Shown: positions 19,559 to 27,826 of the stretch, one piece after another | Numbering within the stretch: position 1 is the stretch's first letter | Layout of the letters: every line of letters starts with the position of its first letter | Origin: Brevundimonas sp. UBA6550 | GTDB taxonomy: Bacteria > Pseudomonadota > Alphaproteobacteria > Caulobacterales > Caulobacteraceae | NCBI RefSeq assembly: GCF_002434505.1 | Contig: NZ_DJKE01000004.1 | Coordinates: 62,001 to 126,000, forward strand | Direction: 5' to 3' | DNA: 64,000 nucleotides | Made by a program: the position numbers and the translations under genes | Notes under the pieces: generated by a model | What the model saw: the letters and a program-made list of their open reading frames with translations, nothing else | What the model was told of the DNA's origin: nothing | The model's database searches: none

Positions 19559-19984
19559 ATGCTGATCGCCATTCCGCTGCTGCTGATCCCGGTGGTCCTC
19601 TACAATATCGTGGTGCTGTTCGGCGGATCGGGCGACGCGGGCGTGGCGCAGGCGGACGTGCTGCTGCGCGATCCGCTGTTCGCGGTCACAATGACGTCCG
19701 GCGCGCAATGGACCATCGGTTCGGGCGATCTGATCCTGTTTCTGGGGCTGATCCTGCTGTTCTTCGAACTCTTGAAATCGACGTCCAGCCAGCGGGTCGC
19801 CATCATCAATCACGCCCTGTCGATGATCCTGTTCATCGGCGTGTTGATCGAGTTCCTGCTGCTGCCGGGCTTCGCTACTTCGACCTTCTTCCTGATCGTG
19901 ACGATGATCCTGCTGGACGTGCTGGCCGGCTTCATCGTCACCATCATCGCCTCGCGCAAGGATTTCGACTTCGGCGGCGCGTGA
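19559..19984 (+). CDS. Small conserved inner-membrane protein
   Basis: A 141-residue protein with four predicted membrane helices: residues about 1-20, 50-70, 78-98 and 105-128. It ends in a short charged tail, KDFDFGGA. The family is unknown to me. The frame opens earlier at 19466, but ATG 19559 has a GAGGA site and puts the first helix at the N-terminus. It lies about 105 bases after HMG-CoA lyase in the same direction. Confidence 0.7.
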   Translation: MLIAIPLLLIPVVLYNIVVLFGGSGDAGVAQADVLLRDPLFAVTMTSGAQWTIGSGDLILFLGLILLFFELLKSTSSQRVAIINHALSMILFIGVLIEFLLLPGFATSTFFLIVTMILLDVLAGFIVTIIASRKDFDFGGA

Positions 19985-20011
19985 GGCCAGGCGGCCTCAA
20001 ACAGGCCGACC

Positions 20012-20104
20012 TTAGGAGAAGACCGAGAAGATCAGGGCCACCACGGCGACATCGAAGAGTTTGGCGGCGAGGCTGAAGGCGGCGGGCATGATCGGGTCCG
20101 GCAT
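20012..20104 (-). CDS. Possible 30-residue membrane microprotein
   Basis: A short frame starting MPDPIMPAAFSLAAKLFD and ending in a hydrophobic helix, VAVVALIFSVFS. It could be a single-pass membrane peptide. There is no convincing ribosome site and no family known to me. It lies in the gap between two converging genes that has no other content. Confidence 0.25.
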   Translation of the reverse strand: MPDPIMPAAFSLAAKLFDVAVVALIFSVFS

Positions 20105-20146
20105 GAGGCGTCTGACGACGCTTCCAGCAAACCCCGTGCCGTCCGG

Positions 20147-20503
20147 TCAGATGTCGGTCTTGGTCGTCTTGCCGGTGATCGGGCGACGCTCGGCCGCGCC
20201 GGAATACTCGGCCCCGAGATAGGCGGAGCGGGCCGCGTCCAGCACGGGCGGGCCGCCGCGCAGGCCGCGCTTCTGGCCGCTCTGGCCCATCTGCTGGGCG
20301 ACGAAGGCGGCCGGGCCCGGTTCGATGGCCGGCTGCACGGCAGCTCTTGCCGGGCGGTCCTGCGCCTGGGCCTGCGGTTCGGGCGCGTCCAGCGGGACCA
20401 GATCGCGCGACGGCGGACGCGCGCGCCGCTCGCGCTCGCGGCGTTCGCCCTCGCGCCGCTCGATGCGCTCTGGCCCGCCGATGGCGCCGATGCGGTCGGT
20501 CAT
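20147..20503 (-). CDS. Hypothetical low-complexity protein translationally coupled to phaR
   Basis: A 118-residue protein rich in Arg, Glu, Pro and Ala. The first 35 residues are highly charged (ERREGERRERERRARP) and the middle is Pro/Ala-rich and likely disordered. The end (RSAYLGAEYSGAAERRPITGKTTKTDI) looks more ordered. The start ATG overlaps the phaR stop by four bases (ATGA), which supports translation and a link with PHA regulation. No family recognised. Confidence 0.6.
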   Translation of the reverse strand: MTDRIGAIGGPERIERREGERRERERRARPPSRDLVPLDAPEPQAQAQDRPARAAVQPAIEPGPAAFVAQQMGQSGQKRGLRGGPPVLDAARSAYLGAEYSGAAERRPITGKTTKTDI

Positions 20504-21156
20504 TTGGGCTTGGCGCCGGCCAGCTTGTCGATCTGGCGGCGCATCTCGTCCATCTGCCGGCGCATGTCGTCCAGGGCGTCAGGCGCGTTCGCAGCCGGCT
20601 CCGCAGCCGCTGGTTCCGGCCGCGCCTCGGCGCTCGCCTCGGTCCGGGCGTAGCCGAAACCGGGGAACATCTGCATGGCCCGTTCGAACATGGCGATGTT
20701 GGCGCGGGCCGCGTCCTCCATCAGGCTGGCGCCCGCGCCGGTTCCGAAGGCGCGGCTCATCTGGCTGGCGAACTGTTCCTGCTGCTTGCCGAAATTGGCC
20801 AGCGACATTTCCAGATAGGAGGGCAGAACCCCCTGCATCTGACCGCCGTAAAAGCCGATCAGCTGACGCAGGAACTGAACCGGCAGCAGGGCCTCGCCCC
20901 GGCTTTCCTCCTCGAAGATGATCTGGGTTAGGATCTGGCGGGTCAGGTCGTCATTGGTCTTGGCGTCATAGACGACGAAATCGACCCCCTCGCGCACCAT
21001 GGTCGCCAGGTCCTCCAGCGTCACATAGGCGCTGGTTCGCGTATTGTAGAGGCGTCGGTTCGCATACTTCTTGATGACGACCGTCTCGGTCGCATCCCTG
21101 TTTCCGCCCTTGGTTTTTTCGTCAGCCACGCTTGTTCTCGCGATGTTGCAACGCAT
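20500..21156 (-). CDS. phaR: Polyhydroxyalkanoate synthesis regulator PhaR
   Basis: PhaR represses phasin and PHA genes by binding DNA, and releases it when it binds PHA polymer. The N-terminal DNA-binding domain is clear: VVIKKYANRRLYNTRTSAYV, then TLEDLATMVREG. A second PHB-accumulation domain (about 90-150, LTQIIFEEES and FLRQLIGFYGGQMQ) follows. The C-terminus is an Ala/Pro linker plus a short coiled coil DDMRRQMDEMRRQIDKL. ATG 21156 is preceded by AAGGGGGG, better than the in-frame start at 21180. The thiolase gene 1 kb away fits PHA metabolism. Confidence 0.92.
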   Translation of the reverse strand: MRCNIARTSVADEKTKGGNRDATETVVIKKYANRRLYNTRTSAYVTLEDLATMVREGVDFVVYDAKTNDDLTRQILTQIIFEEESRGEALLPVQFLRQLIGFYGGQMQGVLPSYLEMSLANFGKQQEQFASQMSRAFGTGAGASLMEDAARANIAMFERAMQMFPGFGYARTEASAEARPEPAAAEPAANAPDALDDMRRQMDEMRRQIDKLAGAKPK

Positions 21157-21222
21157 CACTATCCCCCCTTGCGCGCTCAAGCGCCAGAGGGGGCGACGAT
21201 GCGCCGGGTGCGGAGCGTTTTC

Positions 21223-21936
21223 TCAGTGCGTCAAGGCGGGGGCCAGAACGACGCCGACCAGCACCGCCGCCCAGTGGACGGTGGCGCCGGTCACGACGAA
21301 ACCATGCCAGATGGCGCGGCGGAAGCGGACCTTTGGGCTGATGAAGACGAAGACCCCGGCGGTGTAGATCAGCCCGCCGATCACCAGCAGGGCCAGGGCG
21401 ATCGGATGCACCGTCTCGACCATCGGCTTAAGGGCGGCGACCGCCAGCCAGCCGAACACGACATAGACCCCGCTCCAGAACCTGTCCGAGATGCGCGGCG
21501 CGAACAGCTTCACGCCCGCGCCCATGAAGGCCAAGGTCCAGATCAGGGTGGTGAAGCCCACGGCCCACACCCCCTCGAACCGCTGGGTGGTGAAGGGGGT
21601 GTAGCTGCCGGCGATCATCAGGAAGATGGCCGCCTCGTCCAGCCGCCGCAGCACGGGTCGCGCCGCGCAGGGGTTGGTCCAGTTGTAGATGGTCGAGGCC
21701 GTCAGCATCCCGACCAGACACAGCGCATAGATGGCGGTGGCCAGCACGCCGCCGATGCCGGTGTAGACCCCCGCCAGGCCCGCCAGGATGATCCCGCCGA
21801 CCGCCGCCAGCATCAGTCCGACGACATGGACCCACAGGTCCGCCAGCTTTTCCGCGCGCGTGGGGTAGTGTTCGATCATGTCCAACTCGTCCGGCGTGCA
21901 GACGTGGGCGACAAGACGTTTGATCGTGCGCAGCAT
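21223..21936 (-). CDS. PAQR / hemolysin III family membrane protein
   Basis: A 237-residue protein with seven predicted membrane helices, belonging to the bacterial hemolysin III (YqfA/TrhA) branch of the PAQR superfamily. These are probably membrane-homeostasis proteins or metal-dependent hydrolases, not real toxins. The conserved polar residues are present: ADLWVHVVG in helix 1, RRLDEAAIFLMIAGSYTPF in the middle, and AIWHGFVVTGATVHW in the last helix. ATG 21936 is preferred over a TTG two codons upstream. It is divergent from the thiolase gene. Confidence 0.88.
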   Translation of the reverse strand: MLRTIKRLVAHVCTPDELDMIEHYPTRAEKLADLWVHVVGLMLAAVGGIILAGLAGVYTGIGGVLATAIYALCLVGMLTASTIYNWTNPCAARPVLRRLDEAAIFLMIAGSYTPFTTQRFEGVWAVGFTTLIWTLAFMGAGVKLFAPRISDRFWSGVYVVFGWLAVAALKPMVETVHPIALALLVIGGLIYTAGVFVFISPKVRFRRAIWHGFVVTGATVHWAAVLVGVVLAPALTH

Positions 21937-22095
21937 GGCCAATCCAATCCCAGATCGCGCTTATCGTTCCGCCACAATGCGCCGACAGGGTGACGAAGCC
22001 CTGAATCCGCCGCCGATCGCGTCGTCGCAGGTGACGAAGCCGCCCCGATGCGGCAAAACGGCCACGCACCTTTATTCCGCAGAGAGTGAAATCCC

Positions 22096-23271
22096 ATGAC
22101 CGAGGTCGTCATCGTCTCCGCCGCCCGCACGCCGGTCGGTTCGTTCATGGGCGGTCTGGCCGCCCTGCCGGCGTCAAAGCTGGGCGAGATCGCCATCAAG
22201 GCGGCGCTGGAGCGGGCCGGCGTCTCGGGCGAGGAGGTGGACGAGGTGATCCTGGGCCATGTGCTGCAGGCCGCCGCGGGCCAAGGCCCTGCGCGTCAGG
22301 CCGCCGTGGGCGCCGGGGTGCGCAAGGAGGCGGCCGCCTGGAGCCTGAACCAGATCTGCGGCTCGGGCCTGCGCGCCGTCGCCATCGCCGCCCAGCAGAT
22401 CGCGCTGGGCGACGCCCGGATCGTCGTCGCCGGCGGTCAGGAAAGCATGAGCCAGGCGCCCCACGCCCAACAGCTTCGCAACGGCCACAAGATGGGCGAC
22501 GTGGCCTTCGTCGACACCATGATCAAGGACGGCCTGTGGGACGCCTTCAACGGCTATCACATGGGCCAGACCGCCGAGAACATCGCCGAAAAGTGGTCGA
22601 TCAGCCGCGAGGCCCAGGATGAGTTCGCCGTCGCCAGCCAGCACAAGGCCGAGGCCGCCCAGACCGCCGGCAAGTTCGCCGACGAGATCGTTCCCGTCGT
22701 CATCCCCGGCAAGAAGGCCGACGTCACGGTCGACAGGGACGAATACATCCGTCACGGCGCGACCATCGAGGCCATGCAGAAACTGCGTCCGGCCTTCGTC
22801 AAGGACGGCAGCGTCACCGCCGCCAACGCCTCGGGCCTGAACGACGGGGCGGCGGCTCTGGTGCTGATGAGCGCGAATGAAGCCAAGGCGCGCGGTCTGG
22901 AGCCGCTGGCCCGCATCGCCTCCTACGCCACGGCGGGCGTCGATCCGTCAATCATGGGCACGGGGCCGATCCCGGCGTCCAGGAAGGCGCTGGAGAAGGC
23001 GGGCTGGAGCGTCGCCGATCTGGATCTGGTCGAATCCAACGAGGCCTTCGCCGCCCAGAGCCTGTGCGTGGTCAAGGAGCTGGGCCTCGATCCGGCCAAG
23101 GTCAATGTCAACGGCGGCGCCATCGCCATCGGCCACCCCATCGGCGCCTCGGGCGCGCGCATCCTGACGACCCTGCTGTTCGAGATGAAGCGGTCGGGCG
23201 CCAAGAAGGGCCTGGCGACCCTGTGCATCGGCGGCGGCATGGGCGTGGCCCTGTGCGTCGAGCGGGGGTGA
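22096..23271 (+). CDS. phaA: Acetyl-CoA acetyltransferase (biosynthetic thiolase)
   Basis: Condenses two acetyl-CoA to acetoacetyl-CoA, or the reverse, which is the first step of PHB synthesis. The 391 residues carry the acylated nucleophile C88 in [10 protein letters not shown]347 in [16 protein letters not shown] and C377 in LCIGGGMG, which is the full thiolase triad. The nearby PhaR regulator supports a PHB role, but a catabolic AtoB-type role is possible as phaB/phaC are not in this window. It converges with hemW with only four bases between stops. Confidence 0.93.
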   Translation: MTEVVIVSAARTPVGSFMGGLAALPASKLGEIAIKAALERAGVSGEEVDEVILGHVLQAAAGQGPARQAAVGAGVRKEAAAWSLNQICGSGLRAVAIAAQQIALGDARIVVAGGQESMSQAPHAQQLRNGHKMGDVAFVDTMIKDGLWDAFNGYHMGQTAENIAEKWSISREAQDEFAVASQHKAEAAQTAGKFADEIVPVVIPGKKADVTVDRDEYIRHGATIEAMQKLRPAFVKDGSVTAANASGLNDGAAALVLMSANEAKARGLEPLARIASYATAGVDPSIMGTGPIPASRKALEKAGWSVADLDLVESNEAFAAQSLCVVKELGLDPAKVNVNGGAIAIGHPIGASGARILTTLLFEMKRSGAKKGLATLCIGGGMGVALCVERG

Positions 23272-23275
23272 AGCG

Positions 23276-24433
23276 TTAGGTCAAAAGCGCCTTCAGCACG
23301 CCGTCCAGAACGGGGCGGCCCCGGTCGGTGGCGATCAGCCGGCCTTGGCGCAGCGTCAGGAACCCGTCCGCGATCAGGTCCGCGACCGGCGCGGCCTCGG
23401 GCGACAGGTCCAGCGCCGATAACAGGGTCGCTGGCGCGCCTTCGGTGGTGCGCAGCGCCAGAAGGAACCGTTCCTCCGCCGCGTCCGCGGGCGACAGGGT
23501 TTCGCGGTCCGACCAGGGCGCCGAGGCCTCCACGCCCGCCAGATAGTCGGCGATGCGGCGGTGGGCGACGGTGGCGGTCCTGGCGCCGTTCAGCGTCAAC
23601 CGCCCGTGGGCGCCGGGGCCCAGGCCCAGATAGTCGCCGCCGCGCCAGACGTGCAGATTGTGCGCCGAGCGCGCGGCCGGGCCGCGCGCATGGTTGGACA
23701 CCTCATAGGCGTCGAAACCGGCCGCCGACAGAACCGCCTGGGTCGTCTCGTAAAGGGCGGCGGCGACATCCTCGTCCGGCGGGGTCAGGGTTCCCCGCGC
23801 CAAGGCCCGGCCGAAGGCGGTGGTCGGCTCTATGGTCAGTTGATAGGGCGAGACGTGTTCGAACCCCAGGTCCAGCGCGGTCGTCAGTTCGGCGGCCCAG
23901 GCCCGAGGCGTCTGGTCCGGTCGGGCGTAGATCAGGTCGATGGACAGCCGGTCGAAGGCCTGGCGCGCCAGATCGACAGCGCGATAGGCCTCAGCCGCCG
24001 AATGATCCCGGCCCAGAAAGCGAAGGGCGTCGTCGTCCAGCGCCTGAACCCCCATCGACAGGCGATTGACCCCGGCCTGGGCCAGGGCGGCGAAGCGGGC
24101 GGCCTCGGCGTCGGTGGGATTGGCCTCCAGTGTGATCTCGATCCGGCCGGCGGGCGGATAGAGGCGTTCGGCCGTCTCCACGATACGGGCCACCGCCTCG
24201 GGCGCCATCAGCGAAGGGGTGCCGCCGCCGAAGAAAATGGAGGCCAGCCGCCGGGGTCCAGTCAGGGCCCGCTGGGCCTGAAAATCCTGAAGGATGGCGG
24301 CGACCAGCCCTGCCTGCTCGGCCGCCCGCCCCCGGTCGCGCACCACGTTGAAGTCGCAATAGGGGCAGATGCGCGAACAATAGGGCCAGTGGACATAGAG
24401 GGCGACGTCCGACCCCGGATCGGGCGGCGGCAT
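23276..24433 (-). CDS. hemW: Radical SAM heme chaperone HemW
   Basis: HemW is related to coproporphyrinogen dehydrogenase HemN but acts as a heme chaperone rather than as the oxidase. The 385 residues contain the radical SAM cysteines in CSRICPYCDF and the GGGTPS motif. They also contain the HemW-type HNLHVW motif near residue 260, where HemN differs. An extra HemN-specific N-terminal cysteine is absent. The start is ATG 24433, one base after the rdgB stop; a TTG at 24442 is possible. It forms an operon with rdgB, as in many proteobacteria. Confidence 0.93.
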   Translation of the reverse strand: MPPPDPGSDVALYVHWPYCSRICPYCDFNVVRDRGRAAEQAGLVAAILQDFQAQRALTGPRRLASIFFGGGTPSLMAPEAVARIVETAERLYPPAGRIEITLEANPTDAEAARFAALAQAGVNRLSMGVQALDDDALRFLGRDHSAAEAYRAVDLARQAFDRLSIDLIYARPDQTPRAWAAELTTALDLGFEHVSPYQLTIEPTTAFGRALARGTLTPPDEDVAAALYETTQAVLSAAGFDAYEVSNHARGPAARSAHNLHVWRGGDYLGLGPGAHGRLTLNGARTATVAHRRIADYLAGVEASAPWSDRETLSPADAAEERFLLALRTTEGAPATLLSALDLSPEAAPVADLIADGFLTLRQGRLIATDRGRPVLDGVLKALLT

Positions 24434-24434
24434 A

Positions 24435-25037
24435 TCAGTCAATCAGGACGGCCCTCAGCTTCTCGAAGGCGCGGGTGCGGTGGCTGATCGCGTCCTTGGC
24501 CGCCGGCTCCATCTCGCCGAAGGTCAGGTCGCCACCCTGGGGAATGAAGAGGGGGTCGTAACCGAAGCCCCGGTCGCCGCGCGGCGGGAAGGTCAGATGG
24601 CCGTCGACCACCCCTTCCACCACGATGCAGGGACCGTCGGGCCAGGCGACGGCCAGGGCCGAGGTGAACCAGGCGGTGCGGTCGGTCGCGCCGATCTCCT
24701 CCAGACGCTGCTCCACCTTGGTCATGGCCACGGCGAAATCCTTGCCCGGCCCGGCCCAGCGCGCGGAGAAGATGCCCGGCGCCCCGTCAAGCGCCGCGAC
24801 CGACAGGCCGGAATCGTCGGCCAGCGCCACCGCGCCCGACCGTTCCGCCGCATGGCGCGCCTTCAGCATGGCGTTGCCGGCGAAGGTGGTTTCGGTCTCG
24901 TCCGGCTCGGGCAGGTTCAGTTGGCCCGCCGTGACGATCTCGTAATCTCCGCCCAGCAGGGCCGAGATTTCCGGCACCTTGCCCGGATTGTGGGTCGCGA
25001 CGACGATCCGCATCCCCTTGATAAGCTTGAGAGTCAT
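24435..25037 (-). CDS. rdgB: XTP/dITP diphosphatase (RdgB/HAM1)
   Basis: Hydrolyses deaminated purine nucleotides such as dITP and XTP to monophosphates, cleaning the nucleotide pool. The 200 residues have the family start IVVATHNPGKVPEI, the metal-binding ALADDSGLSVAALDGAPGIFSARWAG, the DRGFGYDPLF motif and the ISHRTRAF end. It is the first gene of the rdgB-hemW operon. A 17-bp palindrome lies about 40 bases upstream of the start and could be an operator. Confidence 0.95.
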   Translation of the reverse strand: MTLKLIKGMRIVVATHNPGKVPEISALLGGDYEIVTAGQLNLPEPDETETTFAGNAMLKARHAAERSGAVALADDSGLSVAALDGAPGIFSARWAGPGKDFAVAMTKVEQRLEEIGATDRTAWFTSALAVAWPDGPCIVVEGVVDGHLTFPPRGDRGFGYDPLFIPQGGDLTFGEMEPAAKDAISHRTRAFEKLRAVLID

Positions 25038-25077
25038 GGGCGCTCCTGCCGCTGAAACAGTCTATTGCCAAAGTTTA

Positions 25078-25094
25078 ATATCGTTAAACGATAT
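25078..25094. promoter_or_regulatory. Perfect 17-bp palindrome, operator candidate
   Basis: ATATCGTTAAACGATAT reads the same on both strands apart from the central base. It stands in unusually AT-rich DNA, 40 bases upstream of rdgB and 150 bases upstream of the small ORF at 25244. Its size and symmetry are typical of a dimeric regulator site. The regulator is unknown. Confidence 0.5.
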
Positions 25095-25162
25095 GTAACG
25101 TGCTTTTCCGCATCGCACGGCCTATCTCTTGATCATCGAGAACGAGGTCGCAGCGTTCTTGA

Positions 25163-25180
25163 TTTCGGTCAAAGCCGAAA
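25163..25180. repeat. Short inverted repeat upstream of the 38-residue ORF
   Basis: TTTCGG and CCGAAA are separated by six bases. It lies 64 bases upstream of the small membrane-peptide gene and could be part of its promoter or leader. The arms are too short to be sure. Confidence 0.3.
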
Positions 25181-25243
25181 CGTTCGTGCGATCAGAAAAC
25201 AAACCGGGCGATAATCGTCCCTCATGAAAGACGGAGAACTACG

Positions 25244-25360
25244 ATGCATACGATGAACACCTCGATGTGGCTGGACAAGGTCGGCGCTGCTTTCGTCAGC
25301 ACGGTTCTGATCGCCGCCCTGCCGACCGCCCTCGTCACCGTGCTGATGCAAGCCTTCTGA
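25244..25360 (+). CDS. Small membrane protein, 38 residues
   Basis: A short ORF with a good ribosome site (GGAGAA, seven bases upstream of ATG 25244). It begins MHTMNTSMWLDKVG and continues into one hydrophobic helix (about residues 13-34) ending LMQAF. It is a likely single-pass membrane microprotein of unknown function. A second in-frame ATG at codon 4 is possible. It lies alone between the rdgB operon and the DUF2975 gene, with a palindrome and an inverted repeat upstream. Confidence 0.5.
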   Translation: MHTMNTSMWLDKVGAAFVSTVLIAALPTALVTVLMQAF

Positions 25361-25491
25361 TCCTTACGTCATTTCTATCACGAGAGTTTTGACGATCTGC
25401 ATGAAGACCGCGATGTATAGAGCCGCGCGCGGGTTCTTCGCACCCCGCGCGGCCGCCGCCCGCCCTCTTCAGACCTGAGACCAGAACCGCC

Positions 25492-26085
25492 ATGCGCCTG
25501 CCGACGCCGCGACATCCGACGAAGCGAGGCGAGGCGCGATCCCTGACATGGCTGAAGGCCATGGGGCCGGGATCGGTGTCCAGCGTGCTGAAGATGGTGC
25601 TGGACGTGGCCTATGTGCTGTTGTGGCTGATCACCGGGCTTCTGCTGCTGCTGGTGATCGCGGCCATATTCATTCCCCTGGACAATGTGAACATCACCGT
25701 CAGCGGCGACGCCGGCGGCAAGCAACTGCCGCTGACGCGCACCCTGTTGCTGTTCGGCCTGGGCGCCGCGACGGCCTATTTCGGCGGTTTCATGCTGATC
25801 TTGCGCAGCCTGCGCCGCATCATCCGCACCCTGACCATGGGCGACCCTTTCCAGCCGGACAATGTGCGCCGCCTGCGCCAGATCGGCCTGACCCTGGCGG
25901 TGGTGACCGGCGGCGTCTGGCTGGCGCAAGGGTTCGTGGCCAAGCGGCTGGCGCCGGGGGTCATGGACCCGCAGGGCCTGGGCGAACTGCTGACCCCCAT
26001 ATTCTCCGTCCTGATCGTCTTCGTGCTGGCGGAGGTGTTCCGCGAGGGCGCGCGCCTGCGCCGCGAATCCGAACTGACGATCTGA
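25492..26085 (+). CDS. DUF2975 membrane protein
   Basis: A 197-residue protein with four hydrophobic segments (about 44-66, 84-104, 130-150 and 165-185) and a basic N-terminus. The core LTMGDPFQPDNVRRLRQIG is typical of DUF2975, the YoaS-like family. These membrane proteins are nearly always encoded beside a small XRE regulator, as here with the gene 23 bases downstream. The function of the pair is not known. A GC-rich hairpin stands in the leader at about 25420-25460. The start at 25492 lacks a clear ribosome site, and ATG 25549 or 25561 are alternatives. Confidence 0.75.
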   Translation: MRLPTPRHPTKRGEARSLTWLKAMGPGSVSSVLKMVLDVAYVLLWLITGLLLLLVIAAIFIPLDNVNITVSGDAGGKQLPLTRTLLLFGLGAATAYFGGFMLILRSLRRIIRTLTMGDPFQPDNVRRLRQIGLTLAVVTGGVWLAQGFVAKRLAPGVMDPQGLGELLTPIFSVLIVFVLAEVFREGARLRRESELTI

Positions 26086-26108
26086 GCCGTTTCGACTAGG
26101 ATTTCCGC

Positions 26109-26348
26109 ATGGCCATTCGCGTCCAGCTCGATCGCGTTCTCGTGGAACGCCGCATGTCCCTGACCGAACTGGCGGATCGGGTGGGCGTGACGGTGGCCAA
26201 TCTGTCGATCCTGAAGACGGGCAAGGCGCGGGCGGTGCGGTTTTCGACCCTGGACGCCCTGTGCCGCGAACTGGACTGCCAGCCCGGCGACCTGTTGGCG
26301 CACGAGCCGGGTCCGGGCGACGTGTTCGAGGACGACGAGGCGGCATGA
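26109..26348 (+). CDS. XRE/Cro-CI family regulator paired with DUF2975
   Basis: A 79-residue protein made almost wholly of one helix-turn-helix domain: LDRVLVERRMSLTELADRVG, then VTVANLSILKTGKARAVRFSTL, then ALCRELDCQPGDLL. It matches the YozG-like (HTH_26) group that accompanies DUF2975 proteins. It probably binds DNA as a dimer and may autoregulate the pair. The acidic tail DVFEDDEAA is short. Its stop overlaps the start of the Smr-domain gene (ATGA), so the three form one operon. Confidence 0.85.
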   Translation: MAIRVQLDRVLVERRMSLTELADRVGVTVANLSILKTGKARAVRFSTLDALCRELDCQPGDLLAHEPGPGDVFEDDEAA

Positions 26349-26926
26349 GGCGAAAGGGGCCGGGGCGCGACGAAAACGGGCTGACGCCCGAGGACCGTCG
26401 CATCTGGACCCGGGTGTCCAACTCGGTCGCCCCGCCGCGCACGCGAAAGGCCGCGCGCGTCACGCCGGGCGCGGAGACGCCGCCGCCCGTGATCGCGCCG
26501 ACGTCGCCAGGACCCTTGCGACCGGCGCCGAAGCCGCCGCGCCCGGCGCCGGCCTCGCCCATCGACAAGCCGCGCGTTTTGCCCACACGCCCCAAGCCGG
26601 CGCCGGAAGCGCTGGAGCCGCGCCGCAAGCAGCGGCTGTCGCGCGAACGCGACCCCATCGAGGCGCGCATCGACCTGCACGGCTTTGGCCGTTTCGAGGC
26701 CGAGGACCAGTTGCGCGGCTTTCTGATCTCGTGTCAGGCGCGCGGGATGCGGGCGGTTCTGGTCATCACCGGCCAGGGCCGGATGGGCGGCGGCGTGATT
26801 CGTTCGGCCTTCGCCGAATGGATGCACTCGCCCGCCTTGCGCGGCGTGGTGTCCGGCTTCACCACGGCCCACCAGAGGCACGGGGGAAACGGCGCCTTCT
26901 ACGTCACCCTGAAGCGCCGCGTCTGA
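26345..26926 (+). CDS. Smr domain protein
   Basis: A 193-residue protein with a basic, proline-rich, probably disordered N-terminal half (to about residue 100) and a C-terminal Smr domain. The domain shows ARIDLHGFGRFEAEDQL, then VLVITGQGRMGGGVIRSAFAEW, the LDxHG and TGxG motifs of MutS2-type endonuclease domains. Stand-alone Smr proteins are proposed nucleases acting on DNA or on RNA at stalled ribosomes. The substrate here is unknown. ATG 26345 overlaps the XRE stop. A hairpin terminator follows. Confidence 0.87.
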   Translation: MRRKGPGRDENGLTPEDRRIWTRVSNSVAPPRTRKAARVTPGAETPPPVIAPTSPGPLRPAPKPPRPAPASPIDKPRVLPTRPKPAPEALEPRRKQRLSRERDPIEARIDLHGFGRFEAEDQLRGFLISCQARGMRAVLVITGQGRMGGGVIRSAFAEWMHSPALRGVVSGFTTAHQRHGGNGAFYVTLKRRV

Positions 26927-26935
26927 GCCATGGAA

Positions 26936-26969
26936 AAAGGCCGGACCCGCGCTGGCGGACCCGGCCTTT
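26936..26969. terminator. Terminator between the Smr and TetR genes
   Basis: AAAGGCCGG and CCGGCCTTT form a perfect stem that extends inward through CCCGC / GCGG. It is flanked by A-rich and T-ended sides and lies between converging genes, so it can work in both directions. Confidence 0.8.
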
Positions 26970-26989
26970 CGAAGCGGTCTGTCGTCGAC

Positions 26990-27631
26990 CTATTTGGCGG
27001 CGAGCGCGCCGGCCAGGATCACGTCGATCTGCTTGCCCATATGGTCCGACAGGGCCTGCGCGCCCCATTCGTCATAGGCGGCGCGGCGATAGTTGGACAG
27101 ATAGGCGTCCCAGATCAGCTCGACCAACAGGCGGATGTCGGCGTCCTTGCTGAGCTCGTTCTTGGCCACGGCGTCCTGAAGAATGCCGCCGATGGCCAAC
27201 AGCAGATTCTTGGTCGCGGCGCGGGCGCGCATCTCGGCGGCCAGGGGCTGGAACCACGAGCGGGCGACGATGGCCTGGAACAGCGGCAAATGCTCCAGCG
27301 ACGACTTATAGCCGGCGGTCAGGGCGCTGAGCAGACGCTGGCGGACGGGCTCGCCCGCCGGGGCGGCGGCCTCGACCACCTCGGCCAGGCGCGTCATGTC
27401 CTCGGTCAGGACGGCTTCGAACAGTTCGGCCTTGTCCTGGAAGTTGGCGAAGACGGCGCCGGTGGACATGCCCGCGCCCTTGGCGATGTCGCGGATGGTG
27501 GCGGGCTCGTAGCCCCGCTCGGCGAACAGCGAGCGGGCGGCGTCCAGAACCTTTTGCCGTGTGCGGATCTTGGCGGCCTGGCGGCGGTTCAAGCGAGGTT
27601 CGACGGCGAGGGTTGCGACGGTATCAGTCAT
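26990..27631 (-). CDS. TetR family transcriptional regulator
   Basis: A 213-residue protein with the TetR DNA-binding domain at residues about 20-65: RTRQKVLDAARSLFAERGYE, then TIRDIAKGAGMSTGAVFANF with the recognition helix and QDKAELF. The C-terminal helical domain binds an unknown ligand. Its nearest divergent gene lies beyond the Kef gene, so its target is not obvious and autoregulation is likely. An AT-rich element that looks like a CtrA box lies 12 bases upstream of the start. Confidence 0.9.
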   Translation of the reverse strand: MTDTVATLAVEPRLNRRQAAKIRTRQKVLDAARSLFAERGYEPATIRDIAKGAGMSTGAVFANFQDKAELFEAVLTEDMTRLAEVVEAAAPAGEPVRQRLLSALTAGYKSSLEHLPLFQAIVARSWFQPLAAEMRARAATKNLLLAIGGILQDAVAKNELSKDADIRLLVELIWDAYLSNYRRAAYDEWGAQALSDHMGKQIDVILAGALAAK

Positions 27632-27642
27632 GAAATCAGGCT

Positions 27643-27657
27643 TTTACTCTACTTTAA
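27643..27657. promoter_or_regulatory. CtrA-box-like motif upstream of the TetR gene
   Basis: TTTA-N7-TTAA, one base off the CtrA consensus TTAA-N7-TTAA of Caulobacterales. It lies 12 to 26 bases upstream of the start codon, where the promoter or operator should be. It could equally be part of a TetR operator or -10 region. The remaining 170 bases up to the Kef gene show nothing I can name. Confidence 0.3.
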
Positions 27658-27826
27658 GTCTCGGACGCCGCAGGCGGGCCCGAAGGCGACTTGAGGTGAA
27701 GATCGCGGCCCGGTGCCGGGACGGACAGGCGCTTTCCGCCCTATCGGCGCAGAAATAGCAATGTCGCGCTTGCATCACGGAACCATGACGAAAATGGGTC
27801 CGCCAGACGACGCTAGGTATCGACCC

